Part shown: positions 22,101-37,100 of the stretch, piece by piece
Layout: every line of letters starts with the position of its first letter
How positions within the stretch are numbered: position 1 is the stretch's first letter
Assembly: GCF_024362695.1 (NCBI RefSeq)
Contig: NC_065419.1
Location: 14,074,678 to 14,138,677 of the forward strand
Reading direction: 5' to 3'
DNA length: 64,000 nt
From: Pectinophora gossypiella
Taxonomy: Eukaryota > Arthropoda > Insecta > Lepidoptera > Gelechiidae
The notes under the pieces: generated by a model
Database searches by the model: none
What the model was told of the DNA's origin: nothing
The model's input: only the letters and a program-made list of their open reading frames with translations
Program-made: the position numbers and the translations under genes

Positions 22101-25100
22101 ACTTTCATATGTAATCCATCACGTTTCTTTAACTGTCAATGTTGTTTGCGGTACGATATAGAAAATTTAAATGCAGGTATCACTCTTAAAATAACGGCCT
22201 CTGTGGTCCAGTGGTTGAGCGTTGGGCTCACGATCTGGAGGTCCGGATTCTAATTCAGGTGGGGACATATAACAACCTGATTTCCCCGAAAAGTACTTTC
22301 GTTTATTCCTCGCCAGTTGGTCGACCAAATTGCAGCATGGTTTATATTTATGTTTCTGTCTAAATTTTAATTTCAACTGTGTTGTTGTTTTGGTAAAATG
22401 TTCTCGCGGCGTCCAGTGTAGCGACTCAGTTGGTTATACAGGGGGTGACTGAAAAGCAGCAGCAATGCTGAGGCTCCTCCTTTTCAGCCACAACTGATAA
22501 TGTGTTACATGTAAGTTAGGTTTAAGCAATTTTGTAAAATATTTGTGGTTGAATAAACTTCTTTTATTATTATTATTTATTATTATTATTATATAACAAA
22601 AATCACTTTGTGTCTATCCCTAGTTTGGTTAAGACATTACAGGCTGATCATCTGATTGTCCAAAAGTAACATGATCCGTACTTCGGAAGGCACGTTAAAC
22701 CATTGGTCCCGTTTACTACTTACTGATGTAAGTATGTAGTCGTTATATGGGCCTTTGGCAGCTCAGTAGTAACCCTAACACCAGGGTTGATGAGGTTGGT
22801 ATTCGACCTCACAACCCAAAGAAGAAGACTCCTAAAATTCAATTAAAGAGAGTGACTTCTTTTGTCATTAATCGTATTAATATATTCCACCTTTTTTACC
22901 TTGATTTTTCCTCTCGTCACCTCCATTGTCTAGTTGTTGTTGGATCTAGTGGTCCTGTTTCGACTCCCGATGGACAAAGTCGAAATCACTTTGCGAGACG
23001 TTATCCGTCATATTAGAAAGGACACAGTCCCTCTGTCTGATTTTACGGGTAAGTATTTAGGTTAAAAGGATATTAATATTCGCACGTTGTATGGTTGAGT
23101 GGTGGACTTTTTTTGATATAATGTATATTTAAGATCTTTTGTACCACTCTAGAGCGAATAAATTTTATTTCATTTCAAGGACCACATTGAAAGGACCGCG
23201 GTCCGTTCAGCCGTAAACGAAAACTGACTATGTTCGAAAGGATCGGTGAATTTTATCAGGGAAGGAAAGCAGGTGAATGCGTTCCGTTTTTTATCCGCTC
23301 TCATTTATGTATTAACGACAAACTGAATCATTCATGTTATTACCGTCCAGTGAGTACAAATAATGTAAACATTAATTGAAAGGCCAATCAGTCATGGCGA
23401 GTAGAGTGCTTCCTGTGCGGGTGATAAGGCTATCAACTGACTAATTACACAATGACAGGGCGCTGATAACACTGTTTTTGAACCCCACGAATAGAAAGAG
23501 GAAGTTGTAAATAGTTTACATGTAAATAGTTTTAGTTTAGGAGCGATATCGATTAGGCACATCACTAACTTTAGCCTAAAAAGAAAGGAAAACATGAAAT
23601 AGTAGGAGTTAAGTTAGTTTCTTCTGAAGTAAGTAATAGATTTAGAGACTTTTTTTGACGTGACTTATTGTAGATTTGCCGCAGATGGCATTAACTACTT
23701 AGCTGGACAAATGGGGAGCGTTGAAGGCTCTCACCCGGTACAACGTTTAAGACAACAGGCCTGAGGGTGCCCAGTTGGGCGCGAACCTCCGCTCAGGGCG
23801 GAAGAATATTTGAAAGAATTAATCGACCCTAGTGGGTCGATAGCGATAAGCGCTAATTGAGGGAAATCGTCGACCACGCCGGCGGGGTGGTATCGGGGTC
23901 CTGAAGTGTTTGGTGTCGCGAGCTGATTGGCTGCCTCTATGGCTAGAGTAATCGGGTCGTCAGGATTGTATATTAAGTCCTTCAATTTAGAGACTGGTTG
24001 CACTTAAAACCTTCTTATTACTTGTCCTTTCATTAATAGACCACAAACACCTACAAAAACATCAATTTTATTATGACAACTAATGGTTCATAATTTCACA
24101 ACTGTTTATAAGTAACTCGCTAGCTTAAAGACTGGTCTGTTGCTCTTTCATTGTACGTGTAGGTATCTACCTCGCTGCTCCATTAAGGTTTAGTGGAAGG
24201 TGTCTCGCATACCCCGAGGGTGTCTGGCTTGCCTTAACGACCACTGACTTTATAACCACTTATGGCACGAAACGAACTTACAAATTATATTAACATTATG
24301 AATAAAAACCTATCTTTCTTTTTCTTTTAAAGAGTTACTAAACTGCCAGTAGACAGTTAGTTTCCTTTCCGAAATACATACTTATATATATGGATAAGAT
24401 CACGCCTATTTTCCGTTAGGGTAGGCAGAAACCACAGAACTCCATCAATCAATCAATAATACTTTATTGCACAACAACATATACAAAGGACATAAACATA
24501 CGAATAAAACAAAAGCACAATAGGCGGCCTTATTGCTAAACAGCAATTACTACAATCCTGACACACCACTTTCCCTTCCTCCATTCTTCTTCTTCTATCG
24601 TGTGGGTTGTGAGGTGGAGTACCAACCTCTTCAACCCTGGTGTCAAGGTTACTATTGAGCCGCCAGAGGCCCCTGACATGGCTCATGTAACGACTGTTTA
24701 CATCTGTAAGTAGTAACCGGGACTAACGACTTAACGTGCCTTCCGAAACACAGATCATCTTACTTTTTGGACAATAACGTGATCAGCCTGTAATGTCCTA
24801 ACCAAACTAGGGATCACAAAGTGATTTTTGTGATATATCCCCACCGGGATTCGAACCCGGGACCTCCGGATCGTGAGCCCGTTCGGAGGCCGTTCTCCAC
24901 GCTCATCAAAGACTTCACGCATGCTCGCTGGTTTAGAGTACTCTTCTCCTGACCTTTCTTTAAATCATCCTGGATATGATCGCAACGCTTAGGTCTTCAT
25001 CTACCAACCCTATCACTTACACCCGTATCAAATCTTTTTCGTAACTCTACGATTTATTCTCTCTTTCCGAAATAGACGACAATATTTGTAAAGAAAATCT

Positions 25101-28100
25101 ATACAACTTATATTTGGTGTAAGGAGATCAATTTTCTATGTGTATTAATAATACTGTTGTAAGCAAAGTATAATATTACTGCAAATAATTTGAGTATGGG
25201 TTCTCACGGTAGACATAATGTAGAATGTATGAGTTTGCTAAAATACGGAATGACCTCTTTTCTACAACTAGCACTTACATAACGATTTTTCGATGTTGTT
25301 TTTTTTACTAGTCGAGGAGCTGCAGAGTAGTTTTAGGCGAATGAGAATAATTACATGGAAATTGAAAGATTCAAAGTGTGACTATGTTACCGACTCAATA
25401 ACGATATTTTGAAATTGAGTTTGAATAGCATATCGATGGCTTTCCAACGCGGAAACGCATCCATTATGGGTACGGTCACGAGCATTAATATGTGTATACA
25501 CTTTGGTACCATGTCACATTAACTTTTTTGACAAATTGAACTGTAACTCTCACTAAATGTCAAATATGTTAGTGCGACAGAGTCCTAAATTTGGTATATT
25601 ATATTGCTCATGACTGTACATTTGCGACAGGTACGATTGAAGGCGGGCTTTTTAAGTAAGGTTTAGTTTAATTGTATTAAATTGTTTCATTTTTAGTTTT
25701 GTTAAATTATTTTAGTTTAATTTTATTTTATTTTCGTCTTGTTTGTTTAGTCTACTGTACTTTACTGTTTTGTTTATGGTGAAAATACATTTTTAATAGT
25801 TTGAATAGAATCATCTTTTAGACATTTGAAAGATTCTCATAAAACTTTACAAACGTGATACAAGCAGCATGTTAAACATTCCTTGTTATCGCAAACCTTC
25901 TAGCTTCACGTTTCCCATTTCATTTCCTCAAAAAACCACGACGAATTTTTAATCTCCGACTGTTATCATTCTTATTCTAACATTTAGAAGATTTAGAATG
26001 GCTTGTAGTAAAAACACGGGAAGTAAGATATCTTGGATCTGGACCAGTTTAGTGGGCTGGTCGACTCACGATGTAGATTTGGCTAGGGAGGTCGTTCACC
26101 CCGAGATTGAGCAATTAGTTTCGGAGTTTAGGTAGGTACCTAATAGCAACTCGTGACGCATGAATGGCTTTGATGTGGGAGATAGTGGCCATTCACTGTG
26201 GATTTTAACAGCCTCTGTATCCCAGTGGTCGAGCATTCGCGATCCGGATGTCCCGAGTTCGAAACCCGGTGGGGATATATCACAAAAATCAGTGTTTGGT
26301 CAGGACATTGCAGGCTGATCACCTGATTGTCCGTATGTAAGATGATCCGTGCTTCGGAAGGCACGTTAAGCCGTTGGTGTCTCGGTTACTCGGTTAATCG
26401 TTACATTGTTTTGCAATTTCATTTAAATTACAACTAAACTAAAAGAAACTAGAATATGTATTTATAAATGTTACCATACGTTCTACAGACAAACACATTT
26501 AACTGCACATTAATCATCTCTCGCATTTGAAAAATAATATTTTCATACATACATAAACTCACGCCTAGTTCCCATCAGGGAAAGCAGAGACTATGGAATT
26601 CCATTTTCCTCTACGAGTATCCTGACACACTTCTCTTGCCTCCTCCACATTCATCAATCGTGTCATATACGCCGTCAGAGTAGATCGTACTGAACCTTGT
26701 CTAAGGACATCTCCAATTTGGTCAATGTACAGTCACGAGCAATATAATGTACCCACTTTAGGACTCGCACTATATTTGACATTTAGTGAAACTTACAGAG
26801 CAATTTGTCAAAAAAAAAACAAGTGACTTGGTACCAAAATGTATGCATATTGATGCTCATGACCTTACGTCCTAGGTCTTCCCAAACACAAACATACAAA
26901 TATTATATTTAAAGAGATATTTTCACAAATTGAATATTGAGGTATCGCAAGTATTTTCACGATAAGATAACGTTTATGATTATTTATTATCGGCTAAAAG
27001 CCCAATAGAGCGATACATTATAACATCAAAGCCGATGGTCGGCGAGAGATAATAATAATGATAAAATCTTAGATACTAGCTAGGTCGTATACAGATGACA
27101 TTTTTAAGTGTTATCTTATTCAGATTAATCTTCTATCGTGTGGGTTGTGAGGTGGATAACCAACCTCATCTACCCTGGTGTCGGGGTTATTATTGAGCCG
27201 CCAAAGCTCCCTGACGTGGCTCAAGTAATGACTACGTACTTACATCAGTAAGTAGTTACCAACGGCTTCAGATCTAGGAGGATAATAGGAGTGATGCGGA
27301 ATTGAGTAGTTCCTAGGTCAAAAAAAATATGGAAATTCTGATTACTAAATAACGACAGTTTTTGTTGTACAGCATTGGGAAGATTTTTTATTTTTTGATG
27401 AGAAATACACTTAGTTGGCAACAGAAAGCGTCATCCTGTCCAAATATCTCTATTCTCTGCCTGATCCCGTGTAAACATAGCACGAAGCAACAAAGCCGTT
27501 ATTGGTACCACTTCAACTCAGCACAGAGGTGATAATGAACCAATTTAGTGTGCGCCAGCGCATTTCTCGCCATTAGCACGATTCCACCCTGACTCCTGAC
27601 CAATAGCGGGATTTCGAAGGAATATGTCGGGGTTTATGTTTTTATGTATGTGTAGTATATGGATAGTTTACCTGTTTATTATTTTACAGGTGCTAAATAT
27701 GTTGGTGACATCGTAACGAAAACTTTGAGGGACGATACAGACCATGATTCTATTAAGAGGAATTTTCCATCGCAAAAGCATGGACCTGAAATACTTGATA
27801 TTAACTCAGAATCATGAGCTGAATCATCCTTATTTATTACGTCCAATGTCACTAACACCCTGTATACTTTAGACAAAATGAAGTTAAAAAATATAAACGA
27901 ACAGAAAAATCCTCCAATTTGCATGGATTTTTAAGTAAAATCTTTTACGGTACAATTTGTCACTGTCATTATATCGATTGTGACGATATAATTATGTCGT
28001 TTTGTCGATTGGTGCCAATATGTGGACCCAAATTCAAAATTCAAAAATATCTTTATTCAATAGGTAACATAGTTACACTTTGAAACTGCAATTTTTACAT

Positions 28101-31100
28101 AACGAACGTCTCATCCGCCTAAAACTACTGCAGCTTCTCACAACCTGTATAGCCGGGGAAAAGAAGCTGCAAGGAAAACCTCGGCACAGGGCCCTAGACG
28201 TTCTTTTACATAAGTTCTGTCGTTCTGTAAAAATACGAACAAAATCACGTGGCACGCATGTTAGGGAAAAAAACAAACTTATTGATTTGGACAAAATTTA
28301 TTGGATCGATCGATAATTTTATCTCCTTGCGCATGTTAGACCTGCAAGACACGTTCCCCAAAAAAAATATAGACGGCCACCCTTTTGCCTGTGTAAGATT
28401 CTCCATTCTTGTCTATGTATTGTATGGCTTTCACCAATTATTTGAATTCTTTAGAAGACGCGATGTTCGCCATATATAAATGAATAACAATAAAAATAAG
28501 TTTATTTCTCACTCACAATTACAGTAAAACTTAACATAGTACTACTCACAGTGAACATGTTTCCATTGTGAGAGTGACTGGTGTCCATACTAGACGGAAT
28601 GCCTGTGTTACGGATCACCAGGTTCTCTTCCTCCCTAATTTCATAGTACATGGCAAGGCATTTCTATAGAAATAATAGACTCTTTAAAATTACAGCTATA
28701 GGTGCGTATGTCATCTTCATCAATTTGCACTAATGCATGTAATTAATTACAATAATCATTCCATTCATATCAACATAATCAAGGTGCTAGGAAAGCTAAA
28801 CCATTCATTGAAACAACACAATAGTTTTTTTTAAACACAAATGTTTCATTCATCTGCCAAAGTACCACAGTTTTAAATATCCGAGACCGAAAAATAAAAA
28901 TGCTTTGTTACTCAATACCCTCACATTGTGTTTTATCATTCTTATCTGTTTAACAACAGTTTAGCGTATCTTTGGCAATAAACTTTACAGCACATTGCGC
29001 TATCGATAACCCATTTTTGTCGGCATCTTTTATGAAAATTATCGTGTTTTTTTCTCTCTTTCATTTCTTACTAAAGCTGTTATAAAGTCTTCCTTTCCCT
29101 GTCTGTAGGCCTATCATTATCTCAGGTATTGGAGGATGAACAATAGGAGACCTTTCACGGGCATCTGTGTCTGTGCGGTTCTATTGTTGAAAAGAAAGAA
29201 TTTTACTGGGTTATTGAGGTGTAAAACTGTCGGTAATACGACTTGAGAACCGGTTGCATCTTTTTTAATGTTTAATAGTATTCATTTTACGTCTTACTTA
29301 ATTTTTTGAGTGTGGTAAGTGTTTGTATCACTTTTAAACTGTAAGAAATACATCTGACTGTTTAAAAGATAGCCTAGTTAAGCTACACCTAACACATAGG
29401 TTGCCTGGAAGAGATTGCTACTTAACTTACTGGCTAAATAAGGCCGCCTATTGCACTCTTCTATTTCTCTTTTGTTTGTAATTTTGTATTGTGTGTGCAT
29501 TAAAGTATTTGTTATGCTATGATACACCATATTGGCTCACATGGTAATGTGAAATAACTTTAAAAAGTACCTACTTTTAAAAGGAAAGCTGCATGTAGTA
29601 GGTACCTACTTTCTTTAAAAAACATCGTAATCTCTAATTACTTGGGTTCGACAAAGCGGATTTTAATAAGAAAAATATAAATTCCCTTCATATTTATGGG
29701 CGAACGGACCCGTTTCGAATATCTTAGCACTTTTTTTTTAATAAAAGCCGTGGCTTTGTCGGCCACCGGCCTACCTGGGGTAATTAGGACCTCCAATTTG
29801 TGAGTTCCGTGGATCGTTTTTGCCGCTTTGCGCTAACGCCGCGGGCGCAACCTTGTTTATGGCTAGAGATGCGATCGTTAGATCGATATCGCATTGTTGT
29901 GTAATATCATTTGTATCGCTGGGATAGCGGATTTTTATGCGTTTTTAAACGGGTGTACGTTCTATTTGTGAGGGACGTACTTGTATTATTTTGTTATTAA
30001 AAAGTTGTTTATAGTGTTTTATACAGAAATATATAAAGGTACTTATAGAAAACATTTGACAATATAAAAAATGGTTTTTAACACCGCAGTACTTTATGTA
30101 AAATATTGAAAATCAAAACTACATCGCACACTACTTACAAATACTCTTTTTACGTTCTTTTTTTGAAAAATATCAAGAAAACGATCTCAAAACATCGATA
30201 CTTTGCAAACCCTACTGAGCCTTGGGCGGTGTTCAATGTGTTCCCGACGTGTTATTACGTATATACTCTGTGGTCGGCGGCCATCTTCTGAATTATGTCT
30301 TTGTGCTGCAACCTGCTTTCTGACCTAAAAAGCTGATAAATTGAGACAAATTGTTGACCATCCGCTGTGGTATTAAGTAACAGGCGATGCTTGGCTTGAT
30401 TCACGATAGTTTGAGACCAAAGCTACCCTACTTGCGCGTGCGCAACACGATTGGAACACTGAGCAACAAGAAAACATGCTTGACTTTTGTTTCCAACCTT
30501 CGGCGTGGTCAACCTCTAGATACAAGATAGTTTAGTATGTTTCATACGAGGAGGTCCCGGGTTCGAATCCCGGTGGGACACATATCATAAAAATACTATT
30601 TGATCCCAGTTCGGATAGATACAGGCTGATCGCCCGATGTCCGAATGTAAGATGACCATTACTTTACTTTAGTAAATACCTATGTAGCTGTGTCAGGGGC
30701 CTTTTTCAAGTTTATACGCTATTCCGGGAAAAAGTAACGACCATTCTAGAATACTGTCATAGATAAAACAAAATTGATCATAGACCCCTTTCTTTTAGTA
30801 TACATTCGTTTCATGGAATTTTAAAATCCTACAGCTATTCCATTTTTTTTATCCCTTCGTAAATCGAAGGAGGTTAAGTACAAAAAGCTCAATTACAAAC
30901 AAATTAATATTTTTAACAAGCATCCCACAGCATTTTACATCCCATTGCGACATTCCAGCTTCCATCGTCAAACGCTAACTGAACTTTTACAACTGGTTGA
31001 AGACAAAACGTCTCTAAAGTCATTTTATTGTTAATTACTGCGCACGATTCGACGTAATAAAGTTGTCGGCGCAAGCGCGGCGGTAAGATCAAAGAGCCGC

Positions 31101-34100
31101 GATTACCGCCGATGCGCGAGCGCTCGTTTTATTGTGGTGTTGCCAGGGCTTGGGAAGTAGATAATGGCCCCGATTCCTGCAGACACCGCCTAATTTTATT
31201 TTAAGTTATATCCGTCATTTTCATATCCGTCGAAAAGGAAAGGGACGGATGATTCACAGCTCTTAATTTTAGGAAGAATGAGTAAATGAACGAATAACCC
31301 GGGCGAATCAAAAGGTACGTCGCTGGTATGCAATCCGTTTGACGTGCTGTCTACTTAACTGTGTCGGGTTATTGACGCATGTAAAATTTTTAGACGGTTG
31401 GTTTAGATTTGTGCTTAAAATTGACGTGTGTTCCATAAATTTTATGCTTATCGATTACCCGTCCCTTTCCTTTTCGGCGGATAAGAAAATGACAGATATA
31501 ACTTAAAATAAAATTAGATGGTATTTACAGGAATTAGCACCAATGTACATTTTATTTACATATAAAGTTAGTTATATGGTTTTTTTAATTATACGCAAAT
31601 ATGCATCGAGAAGCGTGATCACGTGATAAAATTAGGTGAATGTTAGCTGAGGAAATGTGTGATCCGAGATGAAAGATTGAAATTACAAATCAGTTTTTCG
31701 TCTTTAAAAATCTTCTTTTTACTTTATCGTTTAAGTGGATTTTAAACTATTTTAGAATTGTACAAAAAGTCTTCATTTTTTTTTTACTAGTGCGGCACTT
31801 TTTTCGCAGCCCTGGCAACCCCATTGCACACAGTGCATCGACCCGATGCGCCGATGTAGAGCCAGATAGCCGGCTTTATATCGCCGATACGAATTGCTAA
31901 TTACGCCATACGCTCGACCCGGCGCAGACGCACTTTAATTATACGTTTAATGACTACGAAAAATGTTACGATGTTGGGGTTGCAAGTTTATCATGCATTT
32001 TGTTTGTTATGCATTATTAAATGATGTTATACTTAAATAGAATGGATAAATACGCGTGTTTCGAAGATTTTGAAGGGTATTGTTTTATGTGTGAAAGATA
32101 AGATAGGTAGTGGAGTCAATAAGTAAGGTTTCGCCTCTAATTTGCCAGGGACAAGTTCGAAAAATGAAATGAAATGAAATAAAATTTAATGATTTTTTTT
32201 ATTTAATGTTTTTTTTATTTTGATGATTTTTTCTTTTGTAAGGGTAGTTCTATTTATTATTAATATTTTTCTGTCTTCGTTTTGCAAAATGGCGGTCGAA
32301 GTCACTTGCGAAAAGCTCAGTTATTGTGGCGCATTCTAGGCATTTTGAGAATACATCCCACGCAAACTAAAATGAATCCTTTTACCACAATAGCAAGACA
32401 AAATATCAAACGCAGAGCGATAGCATAGAAACAAAAAAAAATGATACCTCTTAAAAGCTTCCCAAAAATCACAGTCATCTAATGATAGACAAGGATAGAT
32501 ATACAGTCTGGTGGGGGGTGAGAGGAATGCCGCCCAATTAGAAGGTCCGGGTTCGAATCCCGGTGAATGGTTTATTATTTTATGATCTCAGGAAGGTATT
32601 AACGAATATTCGGATGATTAGATGCCTTTAGCTCCGTGTATGAAATAAACTCTCAAATGCGAATGGGTTGTAAGAATTGAGATAAGCTTACCGGTGGGTT
32701 ATGATATGAGGTGAGAATGAAATCTTCTATCGTGTGGGTTGTGAGGTCGATTACCAACCTTAGCAACCCTGGTAATAATGAGACCGACTGACTGGTAGTT
32801 TAATGAGACCTACGGTTTCATTTGTCAAAAAGTTAATGTGACAAGGTTTCAAAGTCTATACATATTAATGCTCGTGACCGTACGGTCACGAGTACTAATA
32901 TGTACATACACTTTGGTACCATGTCACATTAACTCTAAATGTCAAATATGTTAGTACGACAGAGTCCTCAAGTGGGTACATTATATTGCTCATGACTGTA
33001 CATACAACTACTTGGCCGGAAATATAGTGAGAGTTACCGTCCAGAAATCAGAAATCAGAGTCATTTATTCAACGTAATTATCATGGATAAACTTGTTGAA
33101 GGTCAATGTAACATTTTTGAATTTACGTCATTTCGCAAGGTGTTATGGCTGAGGAGAAGAAATGACAAGAAACTGCCACAGCAACACATCTTTTAAAAAC
33201 CAATGATGATATACATTACAAGTTATTTAATAACTAGAGGAACACATTCAATACCAGACATTTTTATCATTTAGGTAGTCATTAATCTTATAATAAGCTT
33301 TTTTACATAAAGTAAGCTTCACGTGAGCTTTAAATTTATTTTCTGACAAATTTAAAATATTATCTGGTATTTTATTGTAAAAACGTATACATAACCCCAA
33401 AAAAGATCCTTATAATACGTCTATCATGTTAGGCCTTTTGTGATCTTTTACTGTCACAAGTGGCTTAAAACATTCTCAGACTTTCTTTTCTACTCCTAGT
33501 ACATACAGAAAGTCTAAAGTCTATTCAATTCAATTTCTATTCAAAGCAAGCGGCAAATAAATGCTTTGATTGTCCTGCAAATTAAAAACTCTTTATTCCT
33601 TAAAGCTTTAAAACTTAGGAATTATTTAGACCTTGCAATCTAACCATTAAACAAAACATAACTTTATAAAGTAAACAAAATAATATGAAACATAAAATGC
33701 ACTTCCATGCATAATTATAATAATAATAAAAAAATAATAATAATAATTCTTCTTTCTATAAATCAAATGAGATCAACAAAACTAATATAAAATCAAAATT
33801 TAAATGTTTGAAAAATTTTCAAGTAACAAATCCTCCTGGGCAGTATTAGTTCTTCTTTCTATTTGACGACAGTAAAATCTTCTAAAAGTTTCACTGCTTT
33901 TCCAATTGCCTCTACTTAATATCTCATCTAATGGCCTATTTTCTAGCCAACTTTTAGATGCGACTGCAGATCTGATACTACCCGGGGGAGCTTCTATATT
34001 AGCTTCTTTAAAGATGGATTTTATCCATCCGGAAATTATGCTCTTTGTAGCCGGTTTAACCTCTAAGAAAAGTTCAGGAATGTCTTAATTCGCTCTTGAT

Positions 34101-37100
34101 AATGTCGCGTTTAAAACTAAAACTATTCGACTTCTTCTTCTTCTATCGTGTGGGTTTTAAGGCGAATTACTAACCTCATCAACCCTGGTGTCAGGGTTAC
34201 TATTGAGCCGCCAAAGGCCCCTGACATGACTCATTTATAACGACTACGTACTTACACAGTAAGTAGTAACCGGGACCAACGGCTTAACGTGCCTTCCGAA
34301 GCACGGATCGTCTTACTTTCGGACAATCAGGTGATCAGCCTGTAATGTCCTAACCAAACTAGGGACCACAAAGTAATTTTTGTGATATGTCCCCACTAGG
34401 AATCGAACCCAGGACCTCCGGATCGTGAGTCCAACGCTCAACCACTGGACCGACTTGTAAAGTGTCTTTGATACTTATTCAGAACGAATCGTTGCTTGTT
34501 TTTTTACGCTTGATGGGTTTGCTCTTGGCCTCAGACTTGCCCGAAGGCATTGACGAGGCCTAAGATGGAGCGAGCTCGCCCAGAAGGTGTCTGAAAGCAC
34601 TCGGGTTATATGCATTCGGAAGTAAAATAAAGATTATTCTTCTTATGTGACGGCTGAGACAAGTCCTGGTTTTGAAAAATATATATAATAATAACAAAGC
34701 TTTATTTCAGAAAAAGTCCATAAATACAAAATACAACACACTTAGAATATAATAATAAAATTTACAAAAATAACAACTGACAATAATAACAATACTTAAA
34801 TAACTATCATAGTATACTTACCACTACTTTTCCCCACGGAGAGCAAAGTCCAGAATCGCATGATGTGAGAGTCGAAATATCCCAGAGGCACTACATAAAC
34901 ATAAACTGCCTATATACGTCCCACTGGTGGACACAGGCCTCCCCTCAATCAACCGGAGAGGGTATGGAGCATACTCCACCACGCTGCTCCACTGCGGGTT
35001 GGTGGAGGTGTTTTTACGGCTAATAGCCGGGACCAACGGCTTAACGTGCCCTCCGAAGCACGGAATCATCTTACTTTTTCGGACAATCAGGTGATTCAAG
35101 CCTGAAAAGTCCTTACCAAACAAAGGACAGTCTCACAAAGTGATTTCGACAATGTCCCCATCGGGAATCGAACCCGGACCTCCAGATCGTGAGCCTAACG
35201 CTCTAACCACTAGACCACGGAGGCTGTATCCCAGAGGCACTACAATATCTAGGCAATGTCCTTGTTTATATATATTTTATCAATAAGGGACTATCCAGGC
35301 TACGTTCCCCAAAAATAATATAGATGGCGCTGTTTAGATTTACAGTGATAATTACCTATTTTCCCATTACTCGGGTACATAATTATTCAAAAATACAATT
35401 TAATGGCAGAAGCATCATCATCATCAGCCGTATGACGCCCACTGCTGGGCATAGGCCTCCCCCAAGGATCTCCACGACGATCGGTCCTGCGCTGGATGCG
35501 GGCAGCGCAGGCAGAAGCATATATACAAATAATAGTGCCTGGGTCATAAAAGGGGTCAACATTTATACCCATAGATTTGCTTATTTATTATGTAATATCC
35601 ATAAAAATACATACCTAAAATAAAAATCTTAAATACATGAAACACAGGATACATTAGCAAATACCCTATACTTAAATTCCCGTGAGCATTCACATAAATA
35701 ACCATTAAAAAGTGTTTATCTGCGCAGACGTCGCCGCGCGCTCGTTCACTTGTCAATTACCTGCGCCCGAGCATCGCAATGAATGGTGAGATGGTAACCA
35801 TGGTAACCTTTAGCGGCTGTATGCAAAATGGCGGCTGCAACGTTTTGACAAGACCTGGTACAGGTGTCCGGGACAGACAGATAACGTTTGCCGGGAAAAG
35901 GTGGATTGGAATGAAAAAATGGCGGTAAATTGGTACGTTTTTAACCGACTTCAAAAAAGGAGGTTATCATTTCTGTTTTTAAAGTCGAATATTTTGTTCT
36001 TACCTTAATAATTAGGTATGTCCAAAACGGTTGTTCAGAAAATTATACTTTTTTTGCCCTATTTATATTATTTATCTTTGACCTAGGAAACCCAACCCCT
36101 GTTTGTTGGTTTCGTTCGCTTGTCAATTAGTTCCATTAAAATCCGTAAACTTCTTTCGTGGCTTCTTTTTAGACCTCTGTAATCTTCGTTTTGCAATTTG
36201 GACGAATTTAGGGAGAAATATCTGCTGCTTAGACCTATCTTTTAATAAATTAATAACCCTGCCGACTTTAAAAGCCAATAATGATTCTAATCGAACTAAA
36301 TAACTTTCTATTACTTACTTTCTTTTCAAATTAACATCATTTACATTCTTGAAATGCGGCAATAAACCCATTTGTTAATTGCTATTAACAGTAAAACTCG
36401 CTGAGGTGGAGATAAACTCCTTTCTGGTTTTACGACAGCAGCGGCACATTGATTGAATGGACGTTTTAATGGTTGAAACTACTAAAATTTTCTCTTAATG
36501 AGGTACTTTCCAGGCGACTTTTCGCAAAAATAATGTAGATGGCGCTGTTCAGATTACGTACGTACCTACGTACGGTCACGAGCATTAATATGTATACACT
36601 TTGGTACCATGTCACATTAACTTTTTTGACAAATTGAACTGTAAGTCTCACTAAATGTGAAATATGTTAGTGCGACAGAGTCCTAAAGTGGGTACATTAT
36701 AGTGCTCATGACTGTACTATCATAAATATAATAACATAATTTCATAAATATAACAGTGTATGTAGTGTGTATTAATGTGTATATGTATATATACACACAC
36801 ACTACACACACACACACACATTAATTTATTTAATAACAATATAAGTCATCATCGATTACCAACCCGCAGTGGAGCAGCGTGGTGGAGTATGCTCCATACC
36901 CCCTCCGGTTGATTGAGGGGAGGCCTGTGCCCAGCAGTGGGACGTATATAGGCAGTTTATGTAAGTCATCATCATCATCAGCCCATTAACGTCCCCACAG
37001 CTGGGGCACGGGCCTTCCCTATGGATGGATAGGGAGATCGGGCCTTAAACCATAACGCGGGCCCAGTGCGGATTGATGGTTATTAACGACTGCTAATGAA

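Noticed and set aside
33906..34088. Plus-strand 60-codon frame over the recombinase remnant
   Set aside because: Antisense shadow; the minus strand shows the tyrosine-recombinase motifs.
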